This document shows, in pieces, positions 1-11,066 of a stretch of 64,000 nucleotides of DNA. The stretch lies in assembly GCF_001640805.2 (NCBI RefSeq), contig NC_066842.1, forward strand, positions 26,105,074 to 26,169,073, read 5' to 3'. Under the pieces are notes generated by a model. That model had not been told where the DNA came from and did no database searches. It saw nothing but the letters and a program-made list of their open reading frames with translations. Each line of letters starts with the position of its first letter. Within the stretch, counting starts at the first letter, position 1. The translations under genes and the position numbers were made by a program. The DNA is from Lates calcarifer. Its lineage: Eukaryota; Chordata; Actinopteri; Centropomidae.

Positions 1-39
1 TTATAACATGAGATAAAACAGTTGTAAGCCCCTATTAAT

Positions 40-592
40 ATGCTGTGATGTTTAAAGGAATCATTTGCATTTGGAAAAAGCTGCTGAATTTACTACCTTG
101 ATGGTGACTGAGAGATGCAAAATGAATAAATAAGTAAAAGTCAGTGGATTCACTCAGGGATGTGAAGTAAATTTCACGCTGTGCTTTTGTGTGGAGTTTA
201 ACTCTGACATCTGAGGTAATGAAGATCTGGAGGTAGCTGTCAGTTCCTAAACCCTGCTCTGCTGCAGGATTACAACACCACACTATGACTATTGTAAATG
301 AGCTTTCAGGCTTGAATTGTAGTTTTAAAATGAAACACATCTGTACAGCAAGGGGAAAATACTCCATTACAAGTAAAAGTCATTGATTCAATTTCACTGT
401 AAAAGTAAAAGTTCTTAAGCATTATTGGCAGAAAGTACATAGAGTAATCTAGTGGTTCCTTTAATCTGAAAAGTAATCAGTAAATATATCTGTCAGATAA
501 ATGTAGTGGAATAAACACATAAAGTGTACTAATAGTCAGGTAAAGAAGTACAGTATTTGAGTAAACATATTTAATTACATTCCACCATAGTC
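40..592. repeat. Decayed DNA-transposon/MITE-like repeat
   Basis: AT-rich stretch with several 'aagtaaaagt' units and an end reading 'gagtaaacatatttaattacattccacca'. This resembles a common teleost repeat whose ends carry 'AGTAAAAGTAC' and 'TTACATTCCACC' words. It has no long open reading frame. The left boundary is unclear. Assignment rests on remembered repeat sequence, so confidence is limited. Confidence 0.35.
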
Positions 593-599
593 TGTCTGT

Positions 600-2925
600 G
601 TGTATATTATGTTCTTTGGTCTGGATGTAGCTTTAACCTTGTTAAATCGGGCTAATGAGACAGTTGTAAACTTCATGAAAAACACTACATCATTTTGTCT
701 ACTGCACATGGACATCCAAACAGTGTGTCCTCCTGTCTTTCTCTCTCTCCATCTTGTCTCTTCCTCTCCACTCAGCACCTCTATCCTTTTCACATTTTTT
801 CTTTTTCTTTATTCCAGATGTCTCAGATCTAGATCTATGTCCTCCAGGAGACTCAGTTTCAGGTCTGGTCTCTCTCCCTCTGTCCTTGAATCTGTAGAAT
901 CCAACTGAAATCATCCAAGGTGACATCTTTATTAAACAGCATCTTGCTCAAGTCTTAGCTCAGATATTTTCACCATATTCTGATGACTTCAGATGTTTTT
1001 CCTCATCTGAAGCAATGATCTGAAGATGGAGGGTCTTATGCTGTAGAGACTGTAAACAGTGACACATTCATTTGCTTTCTAAGTTTTAAGTGGTTTTGTG
1101 TAATGGACTTCCAGACTTGTGTAATAACCCTATCATTACTCATAAACAGTTTGAGTGTCTGCCAGTTTCAGTGTCAGCTCTGTCAGCATTTGTTGCCTTC
1201 ACTGCCTCAAAGTAAAGGTTACAAGAGGGAAACTGTCCCACATTATGTCAATAGGTCTGTCAGTGATGGGGTGACATCGTCCCAGCACATGCCACTAAAC
1301 TGAAACTAAAGCTGTCCTACTAGCTGATACTCACACTGGAGCTGATCAGTGTGATGTTAAAGCAGCTGTAATCATCTGGATCACAGAGAAACTGTGTTTG
1401 CTGTAAAATACTGAGATATGTCCTTGAACCTCAGCTTTTAAGTTTCTGGTTTGAACAGTGCTCTCATCTGCAGTCCCTCCATCAGTCACAATGCAGTCCT
1501 TCTCCAGGATGACTGACTGGAGTCTGCTCAGGAAGTCCCAACTTCTCTCTCTGAAAGTTTGTCAGATGTGACAGCAGTTCATATTCTTGGTAATCTAATG
1601 AGGAGATTTATGCAGGAACCGTTTATTAGTAACATATAACATTTATTGTTCTGATAATAATAAACATGTGAGAAATTCACATCTGCAGAGAGACATTCTG
1701 TATAAAAGTTTGGGGAATCACTTTGATCAGGTGGTCAGTCTGCAACTGTACCAGAAAAAACATGTATATATATATATATAGAGAGAGAGAGAGGAATGCA
1801 CATCCTATACCAATAAGACCAATCAGATCAATCATCATCTCCACAGAAAATACCATCACTTAAATAAATTATCAAACACTGTGAAGACTGTTCTCAGACC
1901 AGATCATGGTTTGTATGAGGGTCCTGTAGCTGTGACACCTCTGTTGTCTGAGGGATCTCTGAGTCGCAGACCCACAGTCTACACTGTACAACAACACATC
2001 AGTGTGCAGTGGGACATTTAATCAATATGAAGGTCCATCTATTCAGAGAGGGGAATGTCCTCTTGTCAGTGTGAGTGTATTAGGGACATTTACAGTTAAC
2101 TTTCCACTGGTCAGTCCCCTCAGTAAGTATCATTCAACAGGATCAAGTCTCTGTAGACGTAAACACCAGTGTGTGTGTGTGTGTCTGTCTGAGATCTGGA
2201 GCATGAATGTGCAGCTGACAAATCAGCAGAAATGAGATGCAGTCATGTCAACATGGAGCAGAATCTCAGAGGAAAATTTCCAACATCTGGAGGAATCCAG
2301 AGCAAAGAGAGCAACTACCCAGTGTTAGATAAATAAAGTGCTGGTCTGGAGACAAGCTGAATAAAGACTTGTTAAAACATCATCCCCACAGAATGTGGCT
2401 GCTGCCCTCATGTATTTAGTTCACATCAGTACAGGTTCCTGTATCATCTGTGGATCATCATTCAGCTGCTACATTTCCCCTTCAAATAAACTTTTTTTTA
2501 GCTTTAGACCTTTAAAGTTGTTGTCTGTTGAATAATTAGATTGTACACTTTGTGATGAGTCAGACCCATAAGCATCAACCTCTGCTTCCACTGTTGCTGC
2601 TGTTTGAACACACTGTGAAACTTGTGGGTGCAGCAGCTGCAGCTGGTTTGACTGCTTTTTTTTTACTTCAGGAGTAAAATACAGAACATTTATTTACAAT
2701 AACTGATCACAGGTGGCATTGGTTACTCTGCTATGACTCCACCTCCTCCTGGTGAAAATCTGAACCATGTACATATCTCTTACCATCAGCCATCCCATTG
2801 TGATTCTGGCAACTTAGACCCTAATTAATGTTATTTAAACTTTGTGTCCAGTGACCTGAAATAGATCCTGTCTGCTTGTTTTCAACCTGAGCAGAGGTCT
2901 AATCATCCACAATAAGTGTGTGTGT

Positions 2926-2964
<39 letters not shown>

Positions 2965-3931
2965 GCACGGCAGTCCACAGTGCAGGACCATGGAGTTGTG
3001 TTGCTGTATTGTTAAATAACAAAGATGCCTGTAACCAAAGAGGTTGTCTAACAATAGCTGTGACATGATCTCTTGTCAGGTACTGGGACAACTGAGAGGT
3101 GAAAGAAAATAAAAATAAATGCTGCTATTTTGGGACCTGGTCTTCTGAGATCTACAGTTCTGTATTCAAACAAGTTACGTCATCGAGTGACAGTGTGATT
3201 CAGATGTGGAGTTTCTAAATGATTCTCAGGTTTCTCTCTGAATTCTGAGACTAGATTAAAGATCTTTACATTTATCTGAAAAACAGACTCTATAATAAAG
3301 TAAAACACAGTGTCCACCCTATTCTTCTTCACAGACAGAAAGCTGCTCTGTGTTTTTATCTTCATGACACAAACACATGAACTATAAAATGTTGTTGGTC
3401 TATTGTTTTTAGTGAAATAATTGAATTGTTTTCTGAATAAATGGATCTCAGATCCAGATCTGAATCAAACTAAATAATGAGATCTTTTAGATGACGGTGA
3501 AGGTGTTTTTATTTCTGAGGAGTCAGAGTAAATAACGAGTGCCCTGAGACAGAGAGGAGGAGAAAATAAAGCATTTGTTTTTACACTGAGATGAATGAAG
3601 AGATTTGCATTCTGAGATAAACAGGTCAAATGAATGAATGCATGAATGGACGGATGGATGAATGAATGAACACATAAACAATGAACATGTTCGTCTCTCT
3701 TAAACAAATCTATGAAGAAATATGATATCTAACAAACTCATTCTGTGAAGTGATGGCCCACAGAGGCAGAGCATGGAGATTCGCTCACCACAGACTCATT
3801 AATAAACATACGAAATATAACCTGGTAATAAAATGTCAGTAATGAAGGTGTTTGTCAGAATACTCTGATGTAACAGACAGATATTGACATGAAAGCTCCA
3901 CTATCACTTATGTTATGGTTTCCTGTGCTAC

Positions 3932-3999
<68 letters not shown>

Positions 4000-4150
4000 T
4001 TTGTTTGTTCCTGGGCTGAGCTGTGTCTGCTGCATTCCTCTGACAGCACATGACCAGCTCTCACACCTTCCTCTGTTCGGCTACTTTCCCTCGACAAAGA
4101 GGAAGTCCAGGAACTAAATACCGTTTCCATTTCCTCATCCTGTGCTGGTT
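600..4150. other. Intergenic DNA, no gene recognised
   Basis: All open frames here are short and low in complexity, and none resembles a known protein. Visible simple repeats are a (TA)n(GA)n block near 1763-1793, an interrupted (GT)n at about 2917-2963, an ATGAATGA-rich stretch around 3630-3670 and a long (GT)n at 3938-3996 followed by (GTTT)n. Confidence 0.6.
3938..4010. repeat. (GT)n microsatellite followed by (GTTT)n
   Basis: About 29 uninterrupted GT units followed by three GTTT units, roughly 150 bp upstream of the il17c TATA-like element. Likely length-polymorphic. Confidence 0.9.
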
Positions 4151-4162
4151 TTTCCCAGGTAG

Positions 4163-4172
4163 CTACATAAAT
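4163..4172 (+). promoter_or_regulatory. TATA-like element of il17c
   Basis: 'acataaatac' lies about 80 bp upstream of the chosen il17c start codon, which would put transcription start near 4195. That would leave out the tandem ATGs at 4188 and 4191, which open a frame overlapping the true start out of frame. Inference from position and sequence only. Confidence 0.4.
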
Positions 4173-4248
4173 ACAGGTCGGCTGAGCATGATGGCCAGTG
4201 ACAGCACAGAGGACCTCCTTGTTAACAGTCAGAGAGCAGAGACAGAGG

Positions 4249-6633
4249 ATGGACATGAAGCAGGTGAGTGAGACACAGGCAGGGCGGGATGGCTGATACC
4301 CGCTGCTCTTTCCCTCCCCATCACTACAGCAGTCCTCTGTCTACTCCTCCCCCCCACACCTTCCCGCCACAGGTTCTCATCTTCGGACTTTTCCTCGTGC
4401 CTGTGTGGACGTGCAACATGACCAGGATGCACCGGTGTTATGATGAGCACGAGCTGAGTGAGGCAGCGGAGAGGAAGCTGAGGACCCACTACCTGCAGCC
4501 CCCGGAGTCCTCACCTGCTGCGGCGGAGGACTCACCTGTGTCCTGCCCCGTGGCGCTTTACGGACAGCAGCAGCCTCAGGCCCTGAGCGACAGATCCCTG
4601 TCCCCCTGGAGATACATGTGAGTAAACCTGCTGCCTGTCTCATATAGCGCAGGAACGAAACTGAGCCCGTAGCTCAACAGGTGATCGTCAGTTGAAAACG
4701 TCACGTGGTGAGCCTGTGATGTGAACACTGAGCTGAGGGGGAACTTTTATCTTCCTCTGTGATTGTTGTTGTTCAGATGAGCTTCCAGTGAAATTCACAG
4801 ACTCTCAGTGAGCTAACAACAACAACAACAACAACAATAATAATAATAATTCTAGACACTCATTCAATGATCAATAAAACATCAATGAGTAAAATCAATA
4901 TACAACAAAAGAAATGTAGGACAGTGCAGTTGCAGTAGGAATGGTTACAGTGAGCAGGCTATCTTAAACAGATGAGTTTTGAGTCTGAATTTGAAAACAG
5001 AGAGTCGATGTTTCGGAGGGCTGGTGGCAGAGAGTTCCAGAGCAAAAGCTCTGCTCCATGGCGCTGAGGCCGGCAGAGGGCACGGTGAGGTGGATGGATG
5101 AGGACGATCTGAGGGAGCGGGATGAGGTGGCGATGCTGTGGACATTTAAATATGCAGGGTTTAAACTCCACCAGACGAGAAACTCAGTCTTATCATCGCA
5201 CAGCTTTGTAACATGAAATCATTTATTAATTACAGACCTACCTCTGCTTATGTCATTTAGACTCTGTGATTATATCTGAGAGTTTTCAGACAGTTAAAAC
5301 AGAAGGCCGTCACACACAGAGACAGGCTGTTTGCATGGTGGAAAAAAGTCGAAAAGCCATAAAACTATCATTCAGCCTCATAAAGCTTCAGCAATAACAG
5401 ATCAGAGTGAGCTCAGTCCTGCCCCGCCTCCCTGCACCAGCCCTCAGGGATCTGGTGAAATCAGATGACGCTGGTGTGCACCACACCCCGGATCCAGAGG
5501 GGGAAAGTCCGTCCACTGACCGCAGCTCTGTTGGCTCATATCCGCTGGGAATGACGTGAATGACATCACTCAGTGAAACTTGCGTCTCTAATCAGTTTAT
5601 TACTTGCCGGGCTGCCGCCCACTGGACTATTAGACCACATGTTTCCTGTTTACCTGGCGCTATCCTCCGCTCTCTGCAGCCTCAGTCCTCCTCACAGCTC
5701 CTTCAACAACAAACTGATTATCAGAAACGGGCTGCTTTAATCTCCTGGAGTCTCAGACACATGACTCACTGTAAATGAAAGTGTGTTATTTTCCCTAGAG
5801 TCCTGCCAGACCTCAACTCAATTAGTTCACAGCTTTATTCATCAACCTGCTCCCAGACTGAAATAGTAATGGAGATCAGATCAGATCCTGACACAGGACA
5901 GCAGAGGAGGAAAACAACTGAGTACACCTGTTACAAGTTCCTTGTATTTGAAACACTTCAGTGCTAACAGTGAGATGTAACACAGAGTGCAGGGATTTAC
6001 TTTAACTACATTTTGCTGATAATATTTCTGTTTGTGTATTTTTATACTGTTGTATTAGTATTTCTGATGAGGTAAAGGGTCAGAGTACTGCAGGGCAGGG
6101 CCACAGGGGCCCTGGTGGTTTGGGGATCTCAGTCAGTTACCTCCTTTGTCAGCCTGAATCTGCTCCATGATAATGCAGGGTGCCCTGCTCACTCTCAGAT
6201 TACTACATGTGGAATGTATTTGCCTGCTGTGAAAACCCTGTATCTCCAAAAAACACTTTTCATTTTGCTTGGTTTTATTTGTCGATGTCAGAGACTCCAG
6301 ATTTTGACTCGTCAGTCACATCTCCTCCCTGTCTCTGGATCAGCTGCTCACTGAGTCTTCTTGTTCCTCTCCAGACTTAGGACCAAGCCAGATCACTTTC
6401 CCTCCACCTACACGGAGGCTCAGTGCCTGTGTGCAGGGTGCATCCTGATCCAGGACAAGAAGCCCCCAGTGGAGAGCCATGACTACAACTCAGTGCCCAT
6501 AGAGCAGAGCAGGGTGTTTCTCAAAAGGGAGCTCTGCTGCGATGGGAAGAAGTACCACCTGAAGCCAGTCACTGTGAAGGTGACTGTGGGCTGTGCCTGT
6601 GCTGTGCCTCCGCAGGTCAGGACCTCGTCCTAG
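4249..6633 (+). CDS. il17c: Interleukin-17C-like secreted cytokine, 3 coding exons, 172 aa
   Basis: Coding exons 4249-4263, 4373-4617 and 6375-6633. Splicing gives a 172-residue protein, slightly shorter than human IL-17C. Residues 6-18 are a hydrophobic signal peptide and an NMT sequon sits at residue 20. The IL-17 signature SLSPWRY is at residues 80-86, its last residues flanking the exon 2/3 junction (Ile87 is split). The cystine-knot cysteines follow: CLCAGC at 104-109, CC at 141-142 and GCAC at 159-162. The RCYDEHEL motif near the N terminus favours IL-17C over IL-17A/F. Exon 1 encodes only five residues. The start is chosen because it gives a signal peptide and all junctions keep frame with GTGAGT donors. 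Family role: epithelial cytokine acting through IL-17RE/RA to induce antimicrobial and inflammatory genes. The 1.76 kb second intron carries a LINE fragment. Confidence 0.9.
4800..4850. repeat. (AAC)n(AAT)n microsatellite
   Basis: A run of AAC units turns into AAT units inside il17c intron 2, just upstream of the LINE fragment. Confidence 0.85.
4925..5175 (-). mobile_element. 3' end of an L2/CR1/Rex-like LINE (reverse-transcriptase tail)
   Basis: The minus strand encodes a tail of the type found at the C terminus of fish non-LTR ORF2 proteins, in two frames: 'LLWNSLPPALRN' with 'FKFRLKTHLFK'. The frame is broken between the two halves, so this is a dead 5'-truncated copy. It sits in il17c intron 2. 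The same protein tail recurs at 60.8-61.07 kb. Clade assignment is approximate. Confidence 0.6.
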
Positions 6634-7245
6634 AGGAGACCTGTGGAGACCTGCTGTCACACTGGCACACTACAGCTCATTCTGTCTTTGCTTTAAAATC
6701 CACCAAGTTTTCTGGAAGTGTAACTCAGGGGTGTCAGTGGACTGTGGGCTCAGAGGGGACCCTGATCCAGCAGGCTCTCTGATGGGAGCTGGACTCGGAC
6801 CCATTACAGCACCACATCTTTATACACAGCTGACCCCCCAGGGATGATTTACCGGGCTGTTTGTTGTTTATCAGCCTGTTTATTGTGCCTATTTATTGTC
6901 GAAGTGATGACATCATAATCATTACATCAGTCGTGTGTGTAGAGGTCTGTGTAGACCCTGTCTGTTTCTGTATCAGCTCTGCATAATGCAGCTAATGTAA
7001 CCTTTTAGGTTTCATATTGATGGCTTTGTCATCGAGGAAAATAGCTATTGTATAGTTTTATAAGGTAATAATATATCTGCTAATAATATCTGAATAATAT
7101 CTATTTATTTGGTTTGTATGAAATGAGTAATGAGTGAAAGACTTTGTATTTATTTATGTTGGTTATATTTTGTAGGTTTTGTCCCAGTGGGACTTAATAA
7201 GTTGAGCTTCTTTGAAGCAAAATAAAGAGAAATATTAAAGAAAAT
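6634..7245 (+). other. il17c 3' UTR with AU-rich elements and poly(A) signal
   Basis: From the TAG stop to shortly after an AATAAA at 7221-7226. It contains repeated ATTTA pentamers: 'tatttattg' near 6889, 'tatttatttgg' near 7101 and 'tatttatttatg' near 7147-7158. This is the class of element that destabilises cytokine mRNAs through TTP-type proteins. The extent of the UTR is inferred from the poly(A) signal. Confidence 0.6.
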
Positions 7246-7249
7246 GTTT

Positions 7250-8690
7250 CTGTGTTTGAAGCTGAAACTGGAACACAGATTAACTGCTGAGTCTCACTGA
7301 TATCACAGGGTTTCGATCATTTGATCATATAAAATGTGTTCAGGTTGGTGGCCACAGGATGAAGGATGTCAAATCACACCATTATGAAAATGAAATGGAT
7401 AATATAATAAAGTCAAAGACCTGTTTTCTACTGTGGTGATAAAGCTGCTAGAGATGCAGGCATCTGCTTGACTTCTAGAAACAAAATCCATCTCAGTTAA
7501 AACTCCATCACAAAAATTACACACAGCTTACACTATGACTTGACCTAAATCACACTGTAAATACACAATTGAGACTACAACAAACAATGATGAAATACTC
7601 AGTTACCCAGCTAACCCTCTGTACAAACTATAGATCTGTAAAGGAATTTGCAGCACTGACATTCACCATCAATAAAGGCATCATGAGCTTCTGCTGTTGG
7701 GGTGTCTTGTCTCTGGGTCTCTGTTCAGTCTGCTGTATGCACTGGATTTGATATGCAGCTGAGGCGACAGGTCCATACACAGCACAGCAGCAGCTTGCAG
7801 AGTCACTGGTAACTTCTTAAAGATATTCCCTCAATTGATGTTTTGATGATGGTGGTGGAGAGCGCTGAATAACACATTGCTCCTAAATCTCCCAGAGGTG
7901 TTTAACTGAGATCTGGAGACTGTGAAGGCCACAGCATCTGATTCACATCATTTTCATACTCATCAAACCATCCAGAGGGGGGCAGTGTCATCCTGCCAGA
8001 GACTACTCCCATCAGGACTGTTTGATCACAGGATAAACATGATCACTCAGAACAACTTTGTATTTATTTGCAGTGACCCCTCTCTTTAAGGGGCCAAGTT
8101 GACCTAAATCACACCACCCCCCACAGCATAACAGAACCCCTGGACCCCCACACTGTGGGGGTCAGACCTTCAGCCCTGTGCTGTTCTCTTGGTGTATGCC
8201 AGAAGACTCATCTGACCACATCAGTGTTTTCTACATCTCTATAGACCAGCTCTCAGATGTGCCTTTATCTGTGTAATGTGTAGTGAGGGTTTATGCTTTG
8301 TAACATCCCTCTTTATGTAACTGTTGACTGTTACTGACACAGTCTGATCACGTCCTGACATTCTCCACCTGAGGGGGAGTAACTCACCTGTTCCTCTTTA
8401 CATTTCACACTGATGCTCGAGCATCGCACTCATCAAATGTTTGCTGTCGAATACAGTTTCTGACCCTGTTTACTGACATCATCTTCTTTGTTCAAGTTTA
8501 TAGTTAGAGCTGGATCAGGTCTGAACCATCCCCTAGTTAGGTCTAGACTGCCAGGGAAACTCCCATGAAGCACTAGATACTTCTCCTCTCTCTCCAAAGA
8601 GAGGTGATTAACTTTATGTTTACTCCTCTCTGTCCTCATTCTGTAGATGTCTCTGACCCCAGAGCTGCACGATCCAGGTCTGCCACCACT
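7250..8690. other. Intergenic DNA, likely with an old dispersed repeat at 7800-8480
   Basis: No gene recognised. The segment from about 7830 to 8480 reads like a decayed fish dispersed repeat, with phrases such as 'atcatccagagggg' and 'cagcataacagaacc...ctggaccccc' that I associate with repeated DNA. I cannot name the family, and an ORF longer than 90 codons is absent. Confidence 0.3.
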
Positions 8691-8693
8691 ACT

Positions 8694-8695
8694 CA

Positions 8696-8752
<57 letters not shown>

Positions 8753-8753
8753 G
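8694..8753. repeat. (ATT)n microsatellite
   Basis: About 19 consecutive ATT units. It creates an artificial poly-leucine reading frame, which is not a gene. Confidence 0.95.
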
Positions 8754-8759
8754 CTAATG

Positions 8760-9540
8760 TTTGTTTGTTCTATAAATAAAATTGAGTTGAAGTGAACTTC
8801 TTATGTATAAAGATTTGATGTGGAATAATAGAAGTATAAAGTCTAAATGGCCAAACAATATTTAGAGTAATTAGAGAAGTCACTTCTTTACATACAGTGA
8901 ATTCTGAAAGACGTTTGATGTCCCAATACCTGCAGGATAAGAAATGTAATCAATGATTTTTAGACATATGAGATATTTCCCTGTATCTACTGGTAGCCAG
9001 CATTATCAGAATAATCACTTTGAGAACATTCTTTGGAACTGTTCTGCACTCACTATAACAAATATTTTCTCAACTAATATTTTACTCTGAGTGAAGTGTA
9101 TTTTAAAGTTATACAGTTATTCCATCCAACAAACCACTGTCTAAAACTGTGTATTGTGTCAGTCACAAGTTTCCATTTTTTTCATGTCATGTGTGTTCAG
9201 TTCTCCTGGATGCTGAACGCTTCATATGTTGTGTGGGATTAATACACAGAAGTAATTCTGATAAATCTTCTCATATGATATGATACGTTTTATATCCATG
9301 AAAGCAAATGTTCTGAAAGGAAACTTTGAGTGTTTCAACCTCCAAACCATCATTTCTTCTTGTGTTACATAAAACATTTTTTTTAATTAATAACATTTAT
9401 TCCTCCAAATGAATTTGAATTAGATTTTATTTAGTTTAGTTTTTTGTATATTACAGTAGGCATTCCCAGTGATAGACAGCTTGTGATATCCCTTCAGTTT
9501 TAGAGAGTAAAACTCTACCATTCAATGATAGATCCCTCAT
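8760..9540. other. AT-rich intergenic DNA, nothing recognised
   Basis: No coding frame, RNA gene or clear repeat family is visible in this stretch. Confidence 0.5.
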
Positions 9541-9545
9541 CAACC

Positions 9546-9631
<86 letters not shown>
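9546..9631. repeat. Compound (TA)n(CA)n(TA)n(TG)n microsatellite
   Basis: Four blocks in a row: (TA) about 9546-9570, (CA) about 9571-9586, (TA) about 9587-9602, (TG) about 9603-9631. The CA and TG blocks are complementary across the central TA block, so the array can fold on itself. Confidence 0.9.
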
Positions 9632-9636
<5 letters not shown>

Positions 9637-9929
9637 GCTCAACTGTTGGATCAAGGTTTAAGTTTTTCACCTACGTATGTGAACATATTCTTCACAGGGA
9701 TACCGTTCACTTCTGATAGGTCACATTCCTTTAGTGGTAATAATACAGCTTTGTTCAAATTCACTTTTAAACCTGACACAGAAAAATCCTCAATACATGT
9801 AACAGCTTTGATCTTTGATCAGCTCATACTTATTGAACAAAAATACTCTCGTATCATCGGTCACAATACCATAAAATAAACCTTTTTTATATGCACGCCC
9901 CTAATTTATGTGACAAGAATGAATACAAA

Positions 9930-10026
9930 CGGAGCCAGTTAGACATTTTGGCCGACTTTGAGAACGTCACCATATCATATGACTTTAAAACCTCGCGGGA
10001 GTAACGCGGCTGCAGTTTTCTGTAGT
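9930..10026 (+). repeat. Diverged partial copy (copy C) of the 5' region of the 10.6 kb element
   Basis: 9965-10026 matches the segment at 10615-10676 with about ten mismatches. Upstream of it, 'gttagacattttggccgactt' also resembles sequence just upstream of copy B near 57521-57541, which suggests the repeat extends further 5' than copy A preserves. The hAT-like repeat begins where the match ends. Confidence 0.55.
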
Positions 10027-10285
10027 GGTGTTTCGTTCGCGAACGAGCCGGCTCTAAGAGCCGATTCTTTGTAACGAACGAGGAAAGCCGACTCCTGTCG
10101 GAGAGAGCCGAATCTCTAGCTGCTCCAGCTCAGCTCTGCTGAGAATCTATGCAGGCAGCGGCGGGACTTTATTTTGATGGCCACACCATGTGGCCAATCA
10201 CAGGCGAGAACAGACTAGGATCATACCATTATGTGAAAGAAGGAAGGGGGGCAGACGTTCCGAAGACAGCGAGTGTAGTGGTACA
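10021..10285. mobile_element. hAT-like MITE remnant
   Basis: Contains the palindromic core 'cgttcgcgaacgagccgg' followed by 'ctctaagagccgattctttg' and 'taacgaacg'. This is a very common teleost hAT-type repeat arrangement. 'tagtggt' occurs at both ends (near 10024 and 10271). No coding sequence. The right boundary and target duplication were not resolved. Confidence 0.5.
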
Positions 10286-10777
10286 GACCAGGTAGAGAGA
10301 CTGGGAAGCCGGATTTAAATGCAAACCCGTCGGGAAAAAGTGAAGAAATGAGCGAAAATCGCTGTGTTCAGTTGTTCATTTCAAGGTTTGAATGAAATGT
10401 TAAACAATAGCAGCAGTGTGTTTTTTGTAATGAGGAAAAAAAAATGCAGAAAAATAAAGCTTTTATGAAAACACTGAATAAAAAGTTGCTCACCAATTAT
10501 TAAGTCTTTCCCTCTCTCAGCATCATTAATATGAGATTCCTGATGTATGTATTGGAACGGTTATACTTGGTAATGTCAGTTTCTCCAAGGAATATACTAT
10601 TACTACTAATAGCACAACGTCACCATGTCACGTGACTTTAAAACATCGCAGGAGTAAGGTGCCTGCAGTTTTCTGCTCAGTTTTCAGCAGTTGCTTTTCT
10701 CCGGCTGCACCGACTTGGAGCCACCTCTGTGACGACAGCACTTTGCCTCTCTGACATCAAGACGTGTAGCACGCATA

Positions 10778-10823
10778 GACTGTATATAAAGTAAATCTAA
10801 AATCTTTATATACAGTCTATGGT
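10778..10823. repeat. Perfect 18-bp inverted repeat (hairpin) inside copy A
   Basis: 'catagactgtatataaag' and its exact reverse complement are separated by about 10 bases. The arm sequence resembles the terminus of an abundant teleost MITE, so this may be a minimal MITE embedded in the element. The same structure is kept in copy B near 57718-57763. Confidence 0.8.
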
Positions 10824-11066
10824 AGGACGTTTTTATTCTAAGAATTCAGATCAGTTATCTCTTTATTTTTCTCTTTATTTGATCACCTCGTCCTGACAGC
10901 TCATGTTTTACATCTGTGCACCAACACTATAGTTTTCATTTCTAGATAGAAGCTGTTCATCAGTTTAGTTCAGTTTGTTATTGTAGTTCTACAATATGCT
11001 AGGAGAAGAAGAAAATGGGCTGCCCCAAAAAAATCAAAAAGGAAGCAAGAGGAACTTGAAGAAAAG

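Noticed and set aside
2903..3091. CRISPR-like or regular repeat array near 2.9 kb
   Set aside because: It is a simple (GT)n microsatellite. No direct repeats with unique spacers occur anywhere in the window, as expected for a vertebrate.
8604..8795. Poly-leucine open frame
   Set aside because: Product of the (ATT)n microsatellite at 8694-8753.
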